Below are positions 22,959 to 36,934 of a DNA stretch of 64,000 nucleotides, in pieces (position 1 is the stretch's first letter; each line of letters begins with the position of its first letter). The notes beneath the pieces were generated by a model. The model saw nothing but the letters and a program-made list of their open reading frames with translations. It did no database searches and was not told the DNA's origin. Both the position numbers and the translations under genes were made by a program. This stretch comes from Solen grandis (lineage: Eukaryota; Mollusca; Bivalvia; Adapedonta; Solenidae): the NCBI GenBank assembly GCA_021229015.1, contig CM037783.1, forward strand, positions 10,177,324-10,241,323, written 5' to 3'.

Positions 22959-25814
22959 TTGTCTGGTCGGAAGCGTGATACTTATCTCGATCAAACTGTT
23001 AATATTGCTGTGTTTGAAAAAGAATTAATTCCCATTCAATATTTTTTTTGCAAGTTAGATAAATTCAATAGAGAAAATGTTGAGGAAGAAAAGAGGTGCT
23101 CGGAATTGTTTGAAAAGCTTAAAAACGCCAAAATATCTGAAAGTGACCATCAGTTAGAAAATGCTACACTTTTGGCAAATGAGAACTCAAAAACTAATGA
23201 AAACTGTAAGTTAAAAAAATGCTTCTTTCAAAAATGAAATTAATTACCATCGGGATTTTTCATCATCTCTACAAGGAAGATACAAATCAATGAGAAAATA
23301 TTGATGATTTGAAGCAAAGTCAGGCTCAGCTCGAAGAAGTAAATGGAACTCTAAACAAGCAAATTAAAGACACTATAAACAAGAAATATCTTTAAAAAAG
23401 ATATTCGGCGTAGGATGAAAGAAAAACGAGATTTTCATTCATGCATAAATATACTTTAATTAAGAAACTTATAAATGGAAATATATGCAAAACACATTTC
23501 AAAGACTCTAATGTTATGATAGGTTATAAATAATTGTAAAAAACATGTCTAATTTTGGTAGTGAACAATGATGAATGGCAATGTTTTTAACAAGGTTTAT
23601 TTTGCAAATAATAGTCCACGAGATGTGTACAACAACAGGAATGTAGCAAAAAAAAGTACAATTTTAAAATAATGTCTATATATATTCAAAACAAAATGTA
23701 CAGTAAAGAATGACTAGACTATTATACAAAAGACACGACTGACTATTATCGTAAACAGGCTTACCTGCACCATAAAAATTGTAAAATGATTAAAATCAGA
23801 ATATGAAATGATTTGATATAACAATTATTTCAGAGTACCTCCAAATGTTCTTATTTAAAAGCAGTGTAATGTTATAAATTATCCTATGAACTATAAAAAA
23901 ATCTATGATAATCCGCTGCATAAAACCTAATTTAGTTCCAGGCTGATCATGTAATGCTGCTCGTTGTAGTTAGGACATACAATTTTTTCTTCACCTTTAT
24001 TTTATTTCTTACTGACAAAAGCTTGTTCAGGTCTGATTTTATCAGTTGTAAACTGTATCAAAATAGTTTATACAGGCATATACATTAATGATCAGCACCT
24101 TAAAGCATAGATTCATTGATAAAGGACTTCTAGAACATTCCGAGGAAAAGCGCGCGAAATACCGACGCACAACAAATTTAGTACGCTCTAGAAATAGTTC
24201 AGTATTTTTTCTATGAAATATACTTATTTATAGACGGTAATACAAAAAATTATATCTGTAAATAGGCTTGTTTGATATTTGTTCATATCATTATTGCATA
24301 TGACAATTATGATATAAAAGCGTTATTAGTTGTTTTGGTTTTGGCGAATTAATTTTCAATGAGAGCATCTCGGCAGGCTGGAAGAGTTCAATATACATAG
24401 TAATTAAGGGGTTTAAGGGGGTTTTTTTTGTTGTTTTAAATCATTTTCACAAAGTAGCATTCCTCAACTGATGGAAAAGGATTGTATTTAACTTACTGAA
24501 ATCACTTTCATGTTAACATCAAAAAGAAAAGTAATAACACCAAGCTGAATGATATATACAAGCTGCACCCCTTATTTACAGTAATTTTATAGTCCATAAC
24601 GATGCGTTAACCAATAACAGGAGTCCTTTTATTCAGCTTAGAATTATTTACCGCTGTTAGCGTACATTTGATTGGTTTAAGATGCGAGTTGAAATCGAAA
24701 TTATACAGCTACGCCGAAAAAAAGTCTAAGGTTGCCTACTCAGAATAAAAAAATATGTAAGCAAATTTGTCAAAATGTTTTGTGAAAAGGCAAATTAACA
24801 CCGCTCTATGGTTTGCAGACCAATTTGGACTTATACCCAAAGTGCTAAAATGTGAAACTTCAAATAAAGAAAATGTAGATATCCCCTTGAAATACGATGA
24901 TATTGAAAACTACGATAGGGAAAATGTAGGAAAATTCTTGTTCATATTGGATAAAATTTGCATTCAGTAAAAAAACCTTCCCATGAATTTTCCCCTGTAT
25001 CCTGCAGATCTCCCTTCTAAAACTGATATGAAAAAAAGAAAAACAAGAAATCAAAAGCAAATGCTCAATCAATGGGTGTACCGGTAAGATCTCGGGTGTC
25101 TGAGTTACTGTTAAATCTGAGATTAAAGAATATATTAGGCAGTACGACATCTCACTTGTACTGAATGTACTTAAGATCAAGGTGTCTAGGGATGGATCAA
25201 AAGTAAGAAGTTTTCAATTTTGTTACTATGTCCATAAGTTTCCTCTGTGATGATGGGGGGCGGGGAGCTATATCATGTTCAGTAACTTGTAAAATAATCG
25301 CGAATGCGGGGTTACTTTTGCGACATAAACAGACAAAAACACGTCTGAGATTAAATGGACATCTTTGAAGAAAAAAAAACCCAAAAATAAAAACAAAAAA
25401 AACAACAACAAAACAAACAAACATTTGATGCACACATTCTTGGGATTATCAAATAATTGGCATTTAGGGTACAGCAGAGTAACCCCGTTTATGCACTGTT
25501 TGCGGTTTTATATCCTATCCATAAATTCATACAGTGATCCAGGTGTAGAAAAACTAAATGATCGAATAAAGACTATCCACCAAAAGAACTCCAACAAACT
25601 GAATCAGACTAAACTTCTTGTTAGGAAAAGAACTGAATCTGATACACTCATAGCTTTGAAAGGGAAAAAAAGACAGTGTAATAAACAAAATACTAACTTT
25701 TGTGACAGTGAAATAAAAAAAATGTTCTGGCAAAAGAAGAAAATGTTTCGTCAGATAGAAAAAAAAATGGCATCAGCTGAACAGTTGAAAACCCAGTATC
25801 TGACTTTTTTGTGA
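22959..25814 (+). pseudogene. Degraded ORF cluster, coiled coil and WFADxFGLxPK motif
   Basis: Three separated open frames on the plus strand may be remains of one gene or element. The first (about 22,959-23,237) is charged and coiled-coil-like (NRENVEEEKRCSELFEKLKN). The second (24,767-24,970) reads NTALWFADQFGLIPKVLKCE, then KFLFILDKICIQ and a stop; past the stop, PADLPSKTDMKKRKTRNQ may continue it. The third (about 25,530-25,814) is Lys- and Gln-rich (KKMFWQKKKMFRQIEKKM). The middle frame recalls an abundant uncharacterised protein family of invertebrate genomes with a FILDKFCVSD-like motif; that is from memory and unverified. Confidence 0.35.
23240..24760. other. AT-rich stretch without a gene
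   Basis: I see no open frame with support, no repeat family and no RNA gene here. It separates two parts of the possible pseudogene. Confidence 0.5.
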
Positions 25815-26251
25815 ATGACATAAAGGAAAAACAAAAAGTACTAGGTATAGTATAAAAAAACGCATTAAAAGAGCATTGCTTTGATAAGTGCATGTCTGAA
25901 ATGTGTTTTTTTGGAAAAAAAAAATTTTAAACATTTTTTAATTCAAAAAACTTAAAACTATTTAAAAAATAGTATGAATAGACAGCAAATATTGGAGTTA
26001 TGTATAGACGTTTTTTTTATCATGATAAGCATATTCTTGTTATCATCTGTGAATTACTTTTAGCTTTGATTTTTTGTCATGATATCGGAAATTTATCTTA
26101 CTATTTATTTGTTCTTTAAGTTACTATGGATCAAATGTATATCATATATAAATATATATCTTACACATCAAATATATAATTAAAGTGCATAAAATGATGT
26201 GTGTTTTTCATTTTGACCCATTCTGTCGAGGATAGTTATCCATATACAAAC

Positions 26252-26359
26252 CCATCCATCGATCCAAACAGATTCCCACTGATACGCCATCTAAATCAAA
26301 ATCAAAGCGCTGAAGGCACTGAAGTTGTGTGTGTCTCAAATGAAAGAGTGTTTGAAGAG
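26252..26359 (-). CDS. Candidate 108-nt exon of an unidentified gene
   Basis: Acceptor CGACTTGCAG and donor GTTTGT bound 36 codons, phase 1 at both ends: LQTLFHLRHTQLQCLQRFDF, then DLDGVSVGICLDRWMG. The length is a multiple of 3 and the phase matches the other candidate exons at 21.4 and 37.0 kb on the same strand. It could be one gene with long introns. No domain is recognised, and chance cannot be excluded. Confidence 0.4.
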
Positions 26360-26399
26360 CTGCAAGTCGATCACTAATAATTAAATTTACTTTGACAAA

Positions 26400-29300
26400 C
26401 AAAAGATATGCAGCATTCCTGTTCTCTCAGCGCTATCAGAGCTTTGATTTGTATTCCTGCAGTACCTTATATCTGCAACAAAGCTCTATGTATAGACTGA
26501 AGTAATTATGCAAATTTTCTGCACAGGTCAGAGGCTCCGAACTCATTTCGGATAGTAGATATATAGGTTTCGGTCATTTTTTAGTGTAAGAAATAACCCT
26601 TGGAGATATCTGAGGTCGATATATTGATGTGATCATTAGTATGCTACAATGATTTGTTTTGGACTTCACCTGGGTTATTGTAACAGCCTAAACTGATCGA
26701 ACGCTGCACATTTACTATCAAATTTATTTGCGAGCCACCTTTGCATCGAAAGAAACTATATTCGTGCGCTTGGTAAGTGATCACGTTATAAAACCAGTTA
26801 CATCATTCGATTGCAGTTACATCATCATTGAAAAATAAATCCTATTATATAATGTTTTCATGTCACGGGCGATTTTTGTAGCCTGTAAGTATTTATTTTT
26901 GACACAGCATTGATATCGATTTTTCAGCATTTTTGCTTAATTCTAGTATACTTATGTTGTAGAGATATATACGTATACAACTGTTCGATCACCTTTACAC
27001 TATTGAAAGGTTATTCGGTTTTAAATCTAGGAGAACCTAGGTTGAAAACGTAGTACTATAGTTGGTGTGACTGACGTCACACACAACTAAAAAGGTCGCT
27101 GAGATATCAACTCTTGACTGAGGCTGTTATCGATATTTTTTATTTATTTATTTTCGTAAAGGGAAACAACCAGTACTCCGCACATACCAGAACAGTACTG
27201 TCAAGAGTTGTCTTCCTGCACCGTAGTGCTATAAAATATTGAGATAAGGGCAGGTATTCTCATAATGCATGTGAAATCCATTGCACCATTACCTCATTAT
27301 GAGAACATACTCCTTGAGAAGGTACAATAATAAAAGGAGCGAAAAGTTAGACAAAAAGGTGTCTATTCTTTTTTCCGCTCATATGCAAACGAATAGAGTA
27401 CTACATTTTTTTCTTGCTATTGATTTAATTCCATCTTCTTACATCTTTAACAAATCAATTTGACAATTTCTGAGTTTTAAGCGACTGAGAGGGTCTTGTC
27501 CCAACGGAGAATGAATTCGCAACCTAAAAGCATGTAGTCCATGCCACTGGATCACGACGCTATCGCACTTTTTACCGGCAAATGAAGCAATGTCTTGATA
27601 TGATGAATTTATATGGTCGGATGATATTCTAATTTTGGTCGATTGAATATTGTAGCTAAACGCGAATATTAGTGTATATATATTACTGCCGAAAACCCGT
27701 CTTCATTTCACATAGGAATAACACGTATGCGCTGTAGCTTCTATTTCTCTTATAAACGATCGCGACAGTTTCATCATTTTATCAAAACATTCAGAATTTC
27801 CTTTTTTTATTTTTATATTGATAGTATATTATCTTATCTATAAAAATATGAAATAAAAGCACGGGGTAAGCTGCCATAGAGAAAATATGAGTGTTGAGTC
27901 ACTGTGTTTTTTTAGTATACCCTTCATTGCAGAGAGTTAAGATGGAATTCCACCCATGAAAATTAAGTCTTTTTTTTCTTCAAATAAATTACAATCATAA
28001 GTAAAATGTTGTGTTATCATATTGATAAAACATCAAATTTAATGAAACAAAATTAATTTAGGGTTTACTAAGTATCTATCTTTTATTAAATACCCTTACG
28101 TATGGCTAAAATAAACTTTTATTTGAAAAAAAAAAAGTAAATCCGAAGGGTATTTGTTTTTAACATTCATTTTTTTCTTATTTTTCAATTAATACTATTT
28201 ATGTACTTATCTATAAAATAAAAACTTCAAAACAATAGGTCAACATGCTGATTTTGTATAATTCTGAATGTGTGGGTGGGGAATTTACTCAGGGGAAATT
28301 TTACTTCGGAGTAGATTGGTAGACCTACATCCGAAATCCTCCGACGGTCGTCGTGATAAATATGTAAAGTACAAGAGACAATTCGCCAATACCAATATCT
28401 AACATCGGTTAAAATTTTCGGTTGGTAACATTACTGAATTGTAATTGCAGTTGGAATATGACACGCAACCCTTTTCGATTTTACCTTTCCCATCATTTGA
28501 ACAAAATCTGTTACATTTGCATTACCGGTAATAGTATAAAACGGACTTATGTTTTATGATTCCAACTGTCGCGAATGTCTTTAGTAGGGGGATACCCGTC
28601 AGGGTCGGGATTTATGCATACATATATTTATACATATGCAGAGTAATTTTTTAATATACTTTATTTTACACACACAAAATCAAGGTTCCTATCGCCTTCC
28701 ACTAATGAAAATAACACCTGATAGCTGTGATCTATTTCACCGATTTTATTCGTTGTAAATATGAAAAGATTACTTACTTTTAGAATAAAAAAATATTTTA
28801 AAGTGGACATACATATAGAGTTTACACTTATAATACATAAATAAACATCAAAAACATGTAATAATAGCAAATTAACTATATCAAGGAAATGTTCTCTGAT
28901 ATCGATTACAATTTCAAACTCTTATTTATGACAAAAATGTCAAATATTTATACACAAAATTGCATCTTAACAAAAATACAAAAAATATTGAAAATCAGAG
29001 GTTATGCATAACAGGAAAACTGGTTTATATAATTGTTGAATTTTATAGAATGGATGGCAGTACAATTGTTTAACCACTAGATTTAATGGGCAACAAACAA
29101 ACAGACAGACAGACATGACATAATATTTTATTTTGATTTTCATAAAGTACATCATCATTTCAAATATGAATATACATATAAATAAAGATCATTACTCAAT
29201 ACACTTCATTTTATACTATTTCATAAATACAACACATGTCAGGCATAAACTATATTATTTTTTTCAAGCTTCAGTTTCAAGAGGATGTGGCATCATAGAT

Positions 29301-29970
29301 AATATCATAAATATGTTCAAAAATATCTAAGACGCGAAATCAAAACAAAAAAGGCAAAACAACCCAAAATCACATTACTTGTAATTTACTTCTATAAAAC
29401 GACGTAGGTTTTATTGATTTAAATTTTTGAACTAAACCTGTCTTCATACCCAGGTCCCGGAACATTCATAAGCACCCTACCCCACCCCCTTTTTTGTTTT
29501 CACTTGGCTATGTTTACTTCCGGTTTACTATACATACATGTGTGCAATGATTGAAACTTATCAGGAAATAAAAAATAATAGCTTGATTCATCAACTGGAC
29601 TTCGTTACAATAAGAAACGAAGATTGCCACATAATAGAATTCCTCGGAAAATATGAAAATTTGCGAAAAAAGCCATCATCATTCAGAAGTCAATTTTTAG
29701 ATAAGTTACATTTCGTATTATAAATAATATATTGACTCATATTATACATCATACATATATTGAACAGTGTAATATTATTCATCATACATATATTAATCAG
29801 TGTTATGATAAATAAATGTATATAAACCATAACAACATTTTATACACGATACTTTGTAGTTACATATTTATTTACAGGTCATCTCACCAAGATATTGCAT
29901 CCTATAGAGAAGTCAACTCACTTTCGACTAACCTGTTTGTAAGTCTTTCTTCTATAATTAAATGTCAAAC
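26400..29970. other. Intergenic or intronic AT-rich stretch
   Basis: It contains one possible tRNA-like element (27,485-27,570). Short open frames such as 29,538-29,723 have no splice context or recognisable domain and are not called. Confidence 0.45.
27485..27570 (-). repeat. Possible tRNA-like element
   Basis: On the minus strand GCGATAGCGTCGTGATCCAG, TGGCATGGACTACATGC and GGTTGCGAATTCATTC follow tRNA order (D arm with AGTGGCATGG, anticodon region, B-box-like GGTTGCGAAT). Stems are imperfect, so a SINE head or tRNA relic is likelier than a gene. Confidence 0.35.
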
Positions 29971-29975
29971 TTATT

Positions 29976-32240
29976 TCAGATATTTTCCCTACGATCAAAT
30001 GCTACTTTACAGTACATACTTAGGTTTTTAATCGTGATAAGAGTGTCTGTATTCAATAACTGCAAAAACTTAAACATACTTGGCTTTACCCTGTAATACT
30101 TCTTGAAATATTTAATTCTATAATCATTGTAACATGGACAGATAAACACGAAATGAAATTCATCTTCAATGTCTCTGCTATTACAACAATGGCAGAAAAT
30201 TGTTCTTGTGGGATACAATTTCTTGCAAACCTGCCAGTGTGGATATAAAAAGAATAGGCGGGAATTCTTAGCTGTGTAATAAATGTCCTAAGGTTCTCTG
30301 ATAAAATATTTAGATAACTCTCACATCCAAAACTAATTTAACAGTGCCTTATAATATATTGCTCGAATTCAAACTTGCTCTCCACTCTTGTTTGTAAAAC
30401 TAGCTAATCAGAGTTGTTTTAAACATACTCAAAAAATATTTTGGGTTTATACATTGAGGGTTTTCCCCATACATATCCATAACCATTTTTAAATAATAAT
30501 TTCTTTATATGATAAACCCATTTTTTCACCTTTATTACAATCATTCACTGTAAAACTATATACTTTTTGTAATATGATGTTTTCTTAATTCAATAATTTA
30601 ACCCAATATTTTACAATTTTCATCCAGTGACATATATACAATGGATACCTTCTTAACTCTCCATACACTCCTGTATTCACTGTGTTAATCTAACATTCAG
30701 TATCCTTTTACAAAATTTGAAATGCAGTCTCTCTATTTATTTATTCTTTGAAAAACCCCATAGGTCTGCTGAATAACTAAAATTAGAGCCAACAAAGGCA
30801 TCAAATAGTTGGCACAATAATTTTGGACTATATTTAAACTTCTTACAGTTACTTAAAAGTGTGTTTAATGCATTTAATCCCTTATCTGTAACACATTGTT
30901 GATTAACGTTAAAATTTACATTTTATTTAAATATAATTATAAACTTCTTCAATATTTACTCCATTATATGACCAAAGCTCATTACTTAAAATTAAACCAT
31001 GTCCTCTAAAAACATAATCTTAGTTTTATCTGTATTTACCTGTAATCCCCAGTTTTGACAATATTCATATTGTGCTGCCAATCTTGCGGGAGCTTTGCTA
31101 AAATAACCGTCTACAAAAAGTAAAAGTATTAATATAATATCATCTACTTCTATTCCCGAATTTATATTATCTCCTAGATATAACTCTTTATCTTCTATGA
31201 AAAGGGAAAATAAATTCGGTGACATTATTTCTCATTGTCGCAACCCACCTGCATATTCAAAATAGTCACTATAATTACAACAATTTCTTACACATGATTT
31301 TACCTTCTGATACATATCTTTAATAATTCGCAATACTTTTCCCTGTTATCCAGCTCAAAACATTTACAAAGATCAACAAATACACAGTATAGACGTTTCT
31401 TTTCAAATAAGAACTTTTTAACAATACTTGATAGAATAAAAAGTGCATCAATAGTAGAATTTGCCTTTCTGAAACCAAATTGTGCATCAGATAAGGTATA
31501 TTTGTCTTCACAAAACTTAGTGAGTCTGTTATTTAACACAGTTGTAAATAACTTTGACAGACAACTTACTAAAGTAATTCCTCTATAGTTATTAACTTGA
31601 TACACATCACCTTTTTATGTAAAGGTGCAACAGTACCTTCCATCCATTTTTTTTTTTTTTGGAAAAAAAAGCCAGAATCAAGAATTCCATTATAAATATT
31701 ACATAATTGCATACCGATTACATCAATACTTTCAATAATATATTCGTTCATTACTCGTAAAATCACTACCCATGGCTCTATGTCGTTTAAGAATTTTCGT
31801 AGCTTTGATTAATTCTTCCAATGTTATATTTTCATCAAGTTCATTGCATGTTATTGGGTCACAGTCTTCAAAATTATGATTTTGACAAAAGTCTTCAGCT
31901 TCAGTATTTATATATTGAGAATTTATATTTCCAAGCTGTACAAACTACTCTTTAAATTCCTGTAAACTTATATTAATTGAAGACTTGCTCTGTTTTTTTT
32001 TGTTTTTGTTTTTTTTTTAATATTTCCAAAACTGTTTTGGGTTTGCTTTTTTAAAATGTTCAATTGCTTTTATAAGACTTTTTTCCTACACACGACCTTG
32101 TATTCCTTCTTTAGTCTGCAATATTGTATTCTATTCTCATCTGTATGAACACTATGGAAACATTTAAAACAATTAAATGTTGTTTTCTTGCACGCTGACA
32201 ATTTATATCACACCATTCTTTATTTTCAGAACATAATATA
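29976..32240 (-). pseudogene. LINE reverse-transcriptase fragment, degraded
   Basis: On the minus strand the blocks of a non-LTR reverse transcriptase appear in order with stops and frameshifts: NNYRGITLVSCLSKLFTTVL, LSDAQFGFRKANSTIDALF, LYCVFVDLCKCFE (palm Asp), MSPNLFSLFIEDKELYLGD, a mutated catalytic box (FVDG instead of FADD), WGLQVNTDKTKIMF, and a C-terminal cysteine-histidine unit (CHCCNSRDIEDEFHFVFICP). The same C-terminal unit ends the LINE copy at 47.9-50.0 kb, so they are one family. The 5' endonuclease is absent or unreadable. Not active. Confidence 0.8.
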
Positions 32241-32399
32241 TGTTCTGAATTAACTGCACCTGCGGTCAACCTTTGTGCGGATGCGTGTAGAGGTGGGATC
32301 AGAGGCATGGCCATAAAATCTAGGTTCCGATTATGATGAAATGCAATAAGAACTGTGTGACCTTTACTTTGTCGTTGCAAATGCTTTTTTCGTCAAAGT

Positions 32400-34130
32400 T
32401 ATCGGCATTTGAACAATCTAATAATTCAATATCCCATAAGACGCGTTAGATCGCCATTGTCGCGTCCATGTCTTTTCTCTGCCATACTTAACAGGCGATG
32501 GTAAAACGTTTGCATTATGTCATTTTTTAGATTCGGCCCTCATTTGAAATTTAATTTGCTTAGCAATCTAGAAGCAGATTTGATTGGTTAGTTCATCGAA
32601 GACGGGAAACGTTTATGGGCGAAGACTTGAACAGTAACGTGAAAACATAATTCCATACATTAAGTAGGTTAATGTTTATATTCTAGGGTTCAAACTAAGC
32701 TGTGCCGAGCTTGAGCGGTTTAATTTGTTTAACCCTCGATAACAACATTAACATATACTGAACCTGTAAACCGCTCTAAAATTTTGAAAATTACTACAAT
32801 CCCATTGATCAAACTGTAATTTCATACATTAAAGATGAATGACAACATTGGGTATATGGTTTGTGTCCAGTGGTACAGAAGTAGAGTACATGTGACATTT
32901 GTGGGAAAGAGTAAAGTGCGATGTAATTATCACCAAGTACTCTTTTTGAACGCAAGACATTTCCAAGCAGATCACATTAAAATCATATCCTAATTTTCGC
33001 TCCTCTACTATCCGCGATTAGGATCTGACAACATCAATTTAGAGGTCACGTGGGGTTGACCTTTAAAGCAATTTATATACATAAACAAGTGCTCGATTTT
33101 AAACCAGTTAAATAGCGCGTTTCAAACTGACTTCGGTAAAACGTTAAAAAGGGATGCTTCAACAACTGCTGTGAAAAAGAAATCTTACTAAATTACAGAT
33201 ACAAAAATTAAAGCTTGGACAAAAAGAAGTTGATTTGGCACTCTCGGGACTCTGTGTGGTAGTTCTCCCAACAAGATTTGTTCATATATATATATATATA
33301 TATATATTGATGTGGTTACTTCCCTGTGTTATACCTAACGATTTTGTAGACGCCGATTTGATTGGTTTACACAGTTGTCAATCTGAGAAGACCTTCTATG
33401 CGATGTGGTCAGATTCAGTTCGCGAAAATTGAGCAAATATACTGAATCTGATTTTAATGAGATTGTTTCCGAGCCAAATCTCAAAACGTACACACCAAAG
33501 GGTAACACTGATTGGATAGTGTAGACTTCTTTGTGTTTCCCCATATGCCAGAACGTTACACAGAAATACAAAGTTCTTTTATGTCTTTATAGATTTATTC
33601 ATTTTTCAAATAGAACTTGTATAACAAGTGATTCTCTATATTCTTATTCTTCTCCATCTTGTTGTGATTATAACAATATCATTATCATTATTAAGCAATA
33701 TCTTTTTAAAATACATGTACAGTAAACGTTATTACTTTACATATACACACTTTAAACGAGGGAATAAAATGAGATAGATGGTGAGTTTTTGTTTTCAGAC
33801 GTCAATACACATCTAGCTCTAATCTTCTTGTGCATACATACGTTGTGGCATACTTATATTATCATATAAAGATATCATTTTTAGTTAGCTTTCATTCAGT
33901 AGTCGCAAAATTATCTGTCATTAGCTTTGCCCAATTATTACGTTTTCCATGCGATTCTAATGTTATTCATGAATACAGCTTTATCTGTGAATAAACTAAG
34001 TAATATTTTAACACTAAGCGAATATTAACTAATGTTAGTATCACTTCATGCAAACAGTATGTAGATATAATGTGAAATAATTTTATATAAATCCTTACTT
34101 ACCCCGGCCGACCACATAAGGGGACGAAAG
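32400..34130. other. Intergenic stretch with a TA microsatellite
   Basis: A (TA)n run lies at about 33,285-33,308. No supported gene is seen. Confidence 0.45.
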
Positions 34131-34133
34131 CCT

Positions 34134-34277
34134 ATGAATAAATCAGCTTGTTTATTCACAGGAGGTAAAGAATGCAGAGTGAGCTGTAGGTTGTATAAGA
34201 TGATCTGTTACTCCCGCAAATGTCTTAAGCGTCACAGGACAGGTTACAAGGAAATGCTCGCCAAGTTCAATTTATAG
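34134..34277 (+). CDS. Small cationic cysteine-rich ORF or terminal exon
   Basis: A 47-codon ATG frame ending TAG. An acceptor-like tract (TTGTTTATTCACAG) ends at 34,161, so it may instead be a terminal exon entered in phase 1. The mature part reads ECRVSCRLYKMICYSRKCLK and then a basic tail. The cysteines form a C-x3-C-x6-C-x3-C pattern, and Lys/Arg are very frequent, as in secreted disulfide-stabilised cationic peptides. No signal peptide is visible in the frame. The family is not recognised; a chance ORF is possible. Confidence 0.35.
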   Translation: MNKSACLFTGGKECRVSCRLYKMICYSRKCLKRHRTGYKEMLAKFNL

Positions 34278-35061
34278 TTTTCCCGCCTGTTTCTCTAGTT
34301 TACCATAAAGTCTACACCGGGACTGATGTTATTTCGACTTAACCAAAAACTCGAATTTACGTTCCTCTTAACATTGCTATTTCACAGTACACTTATAATC
34401 AGCATATTATTACTATTATTATTATTAGTATTATTATTATTGCGAGAAGGATAAGTGGTTGTACCCGTAGTAGTAGTAGTATTGCTTTTACTACAGCATT
34501 CTAAAGAGAATGATTTTTTTTTTCATTAATAAACTTTAGGAGAGATCGATATGCCTTGTTTTAAGCCGTGTATCGTTAATATCCATTACATTTATTTAAT
34601 GTGATATGAATAACAATTATATTTGGTAATTTCACAGAGAAAATTGTAAAAATATAATTTCATGCATCCCATCATAAGACAAAAAGAAAACATTATCGTT
34701 TTTATTGGAAGATTTCATCTCGTGAACTACGAATATTCTATATCACTCGTGGCTAGGCCACTCGTTAGAATACATTTTTCGAATTCACTGGATAAAATAA
34801 AATTGCATAGTATACAAAAACGAACATGTATACTCCATTTTGTTCCAATAGCATATTTTTTCCATTGTCAGTGATTCTTTCCTTCTAGTCATTACTCGCA
34901 TATCATACTATCTACTTTAAAATCATTAGAAGAAATTAACCTAGACAATGTATTATTATTCATCATTGCTACAAATCTCCCGCCCGCCCATCTCTCTATC
35001 TCTCTGTGTACAACTACATGCATATAAGTAGTAAAATATTTAAGAGAAAGCTATTAAAAAG

Positions 35062-35312
35062 TCACTGGTTGGTGAAGTTATATAAAGACCCTGGGGTGGG
35101 TCGGATATCGTTTTTAGTTGCGTCGACATGAATAGTCCGAATACCGGAAGAATCGTAATACACATGTCTTAACCTAAGAAATGTTCCTTCAAGTGTGCTA
35201 TTATCATTATAAAAATCATGAAAATTGCAGGTTTCCCTAGATTTATTACTGGTTTCATATATGATAGCGGACGTGACATCAAATGCTTGTTTCGATCTTT
35301 TCATAATGTTTC
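35062..35312 (-). CDS. Candidate terminal exon, 80+ codons, unidentified
   Basis: An acceptor-like site (GCAGTCTCAAAAACAG) leads in phase 1 into an open frame containing an ATG at 35,304 and ending TGA. It reads KRSKQAFDVTSAIIYETSNK, then RETCNFHDFY, and finishes SLYNFTNQ. The amino-acid mix is protein-like and hydrophilic with many tyrosines. It could be a receptor tail or the end of a transposon protein. No family is recognised. Confidence 0.35.
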
Positions 35313-35319
35313 CTGTTTT

Positions 35320-36645
35320 TGAGACTGCACACGTGGTTTAGATGGCGAGGCTAAATCGGTCAATCGTATCATAACCCTAGGTGTTCATTTCCATTAGATG
35401 AATGAACATTTGATTTATGTCTCACAGTTTTCTACAAAAGATGATATTGAACCGAATGAATAAATGCTCTTTAGATATTTGATAATTATTGTTTTTATTC
35501 TCCTGCTATAAAATAATATTTATATATCCGAATGTATGAAATTGAACAGATGAACTACTTTATGAGCACAAAAAAAAATCATGACAAAGGTTTAAATGAC
35601 TTATATAGATTTACATTAATGATCATTATATCTTATCATAAATTTTATCAGTATGGCGATATTTCTATTTCAAATGAAAGAAATATAACTATACATAACC
35701 ATTAAATTGAAGACAATATTTTTTTCTCTAAACCACAATTAACTCCACACACATATAGGTATATATTCTATCATTAAGTAAAAAAAAAGGCAAACTGATA
35801 CGATAATTTACTGTATTTACCGACATTTCCCATACGTGAAAGACAAAGTATGGTAAAAATTTGTTCAACGTCTATATTCTGATTATGACAATGTTCCTAA
35901 AAATTACTTTATTCTTTAAGCATGCTTTGAAGTTTAGACACATACAGTAAATGACAATGCTTATTTTCTTACAGATTTGCAATGATTTTTAAAGATTTAT
36001 GATTTATAAAGATTTATAATCTACTCTTTACACTGCCGTATTGCTTTTATTGCGCATGTGTATGTGTTATTTTTTGTTGCTGTTTTTTTGTTTCATGTAA
36101 GTTAAACGATAAACTATATATATTCCAATTTATGTTTTTCTGTTCTGTAAAAAGATGAAAAGGGGAGATAATGATTACTAAAACTTAAACAGTCTAGACA
36201 GATTTAATTATCTTTATCAAAACCGATTTATAAATATATTTTTATCTTTTCGTATCTTAATATGATTATAATTATTACAGTAATGTTTCTAATAATAAGA
36301 AATAAGCATTAACCGTTAATGGTAACTCATGGTCATATGAATGTATACATATGATTATACTGTTCACAAATGGAAGAAATATATATTTTGTATAAAACCT
36401 GATTTAAACTCTTCAATTGGTAAAAAAATCACATTTCAGTTAATTCCTGGTAAAATTTATTGTAAGTAGTGGAATAAAATATTCGTTTAAAGTCATTTAA
36501 TACGGATATAGTTTTTTTGTTTAGTTAACTAAATTTGGTTAAAAGCTCACCATGAGTTTGATATTAATGTAGTTTGATACAACCGGATGTCGCTGTAAAG
36601 GTATTATCGTTAACCGATCTTTATCACTCCTCGTATTGGTTAATA

Positions 36646-36680
<35 letters not shown>

Positions 36681-36930
36681 GATTACTTACAGTCAAATTT
36701 ACAAATGGGCTCTCATATACAGTATTTATAACAAAATACGCTTAAACCCCGTTAAAATCACTGTAAACTACAATGAATCAATTACAAAAAAAAGGCAAAA
36801 TGAAATATGATATATCTGGATTTCCCCAACTTAGTGTCCATTTGAAAAATGTGTATAGCTAAAGAGAGCGACCCACACAGTAAATGAACAGCGAATATCC
36901 ATTAGAATTAAGGATTTGACCCGTGAAAGC
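35320..36930. other. AT-rich stretch with a GA microsatellite
   Basis: A (GA)n run lies at about 36,649-36,678. I see no gene. Confidence 0.5.
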
Positions 36931-36934
36931 ATAC

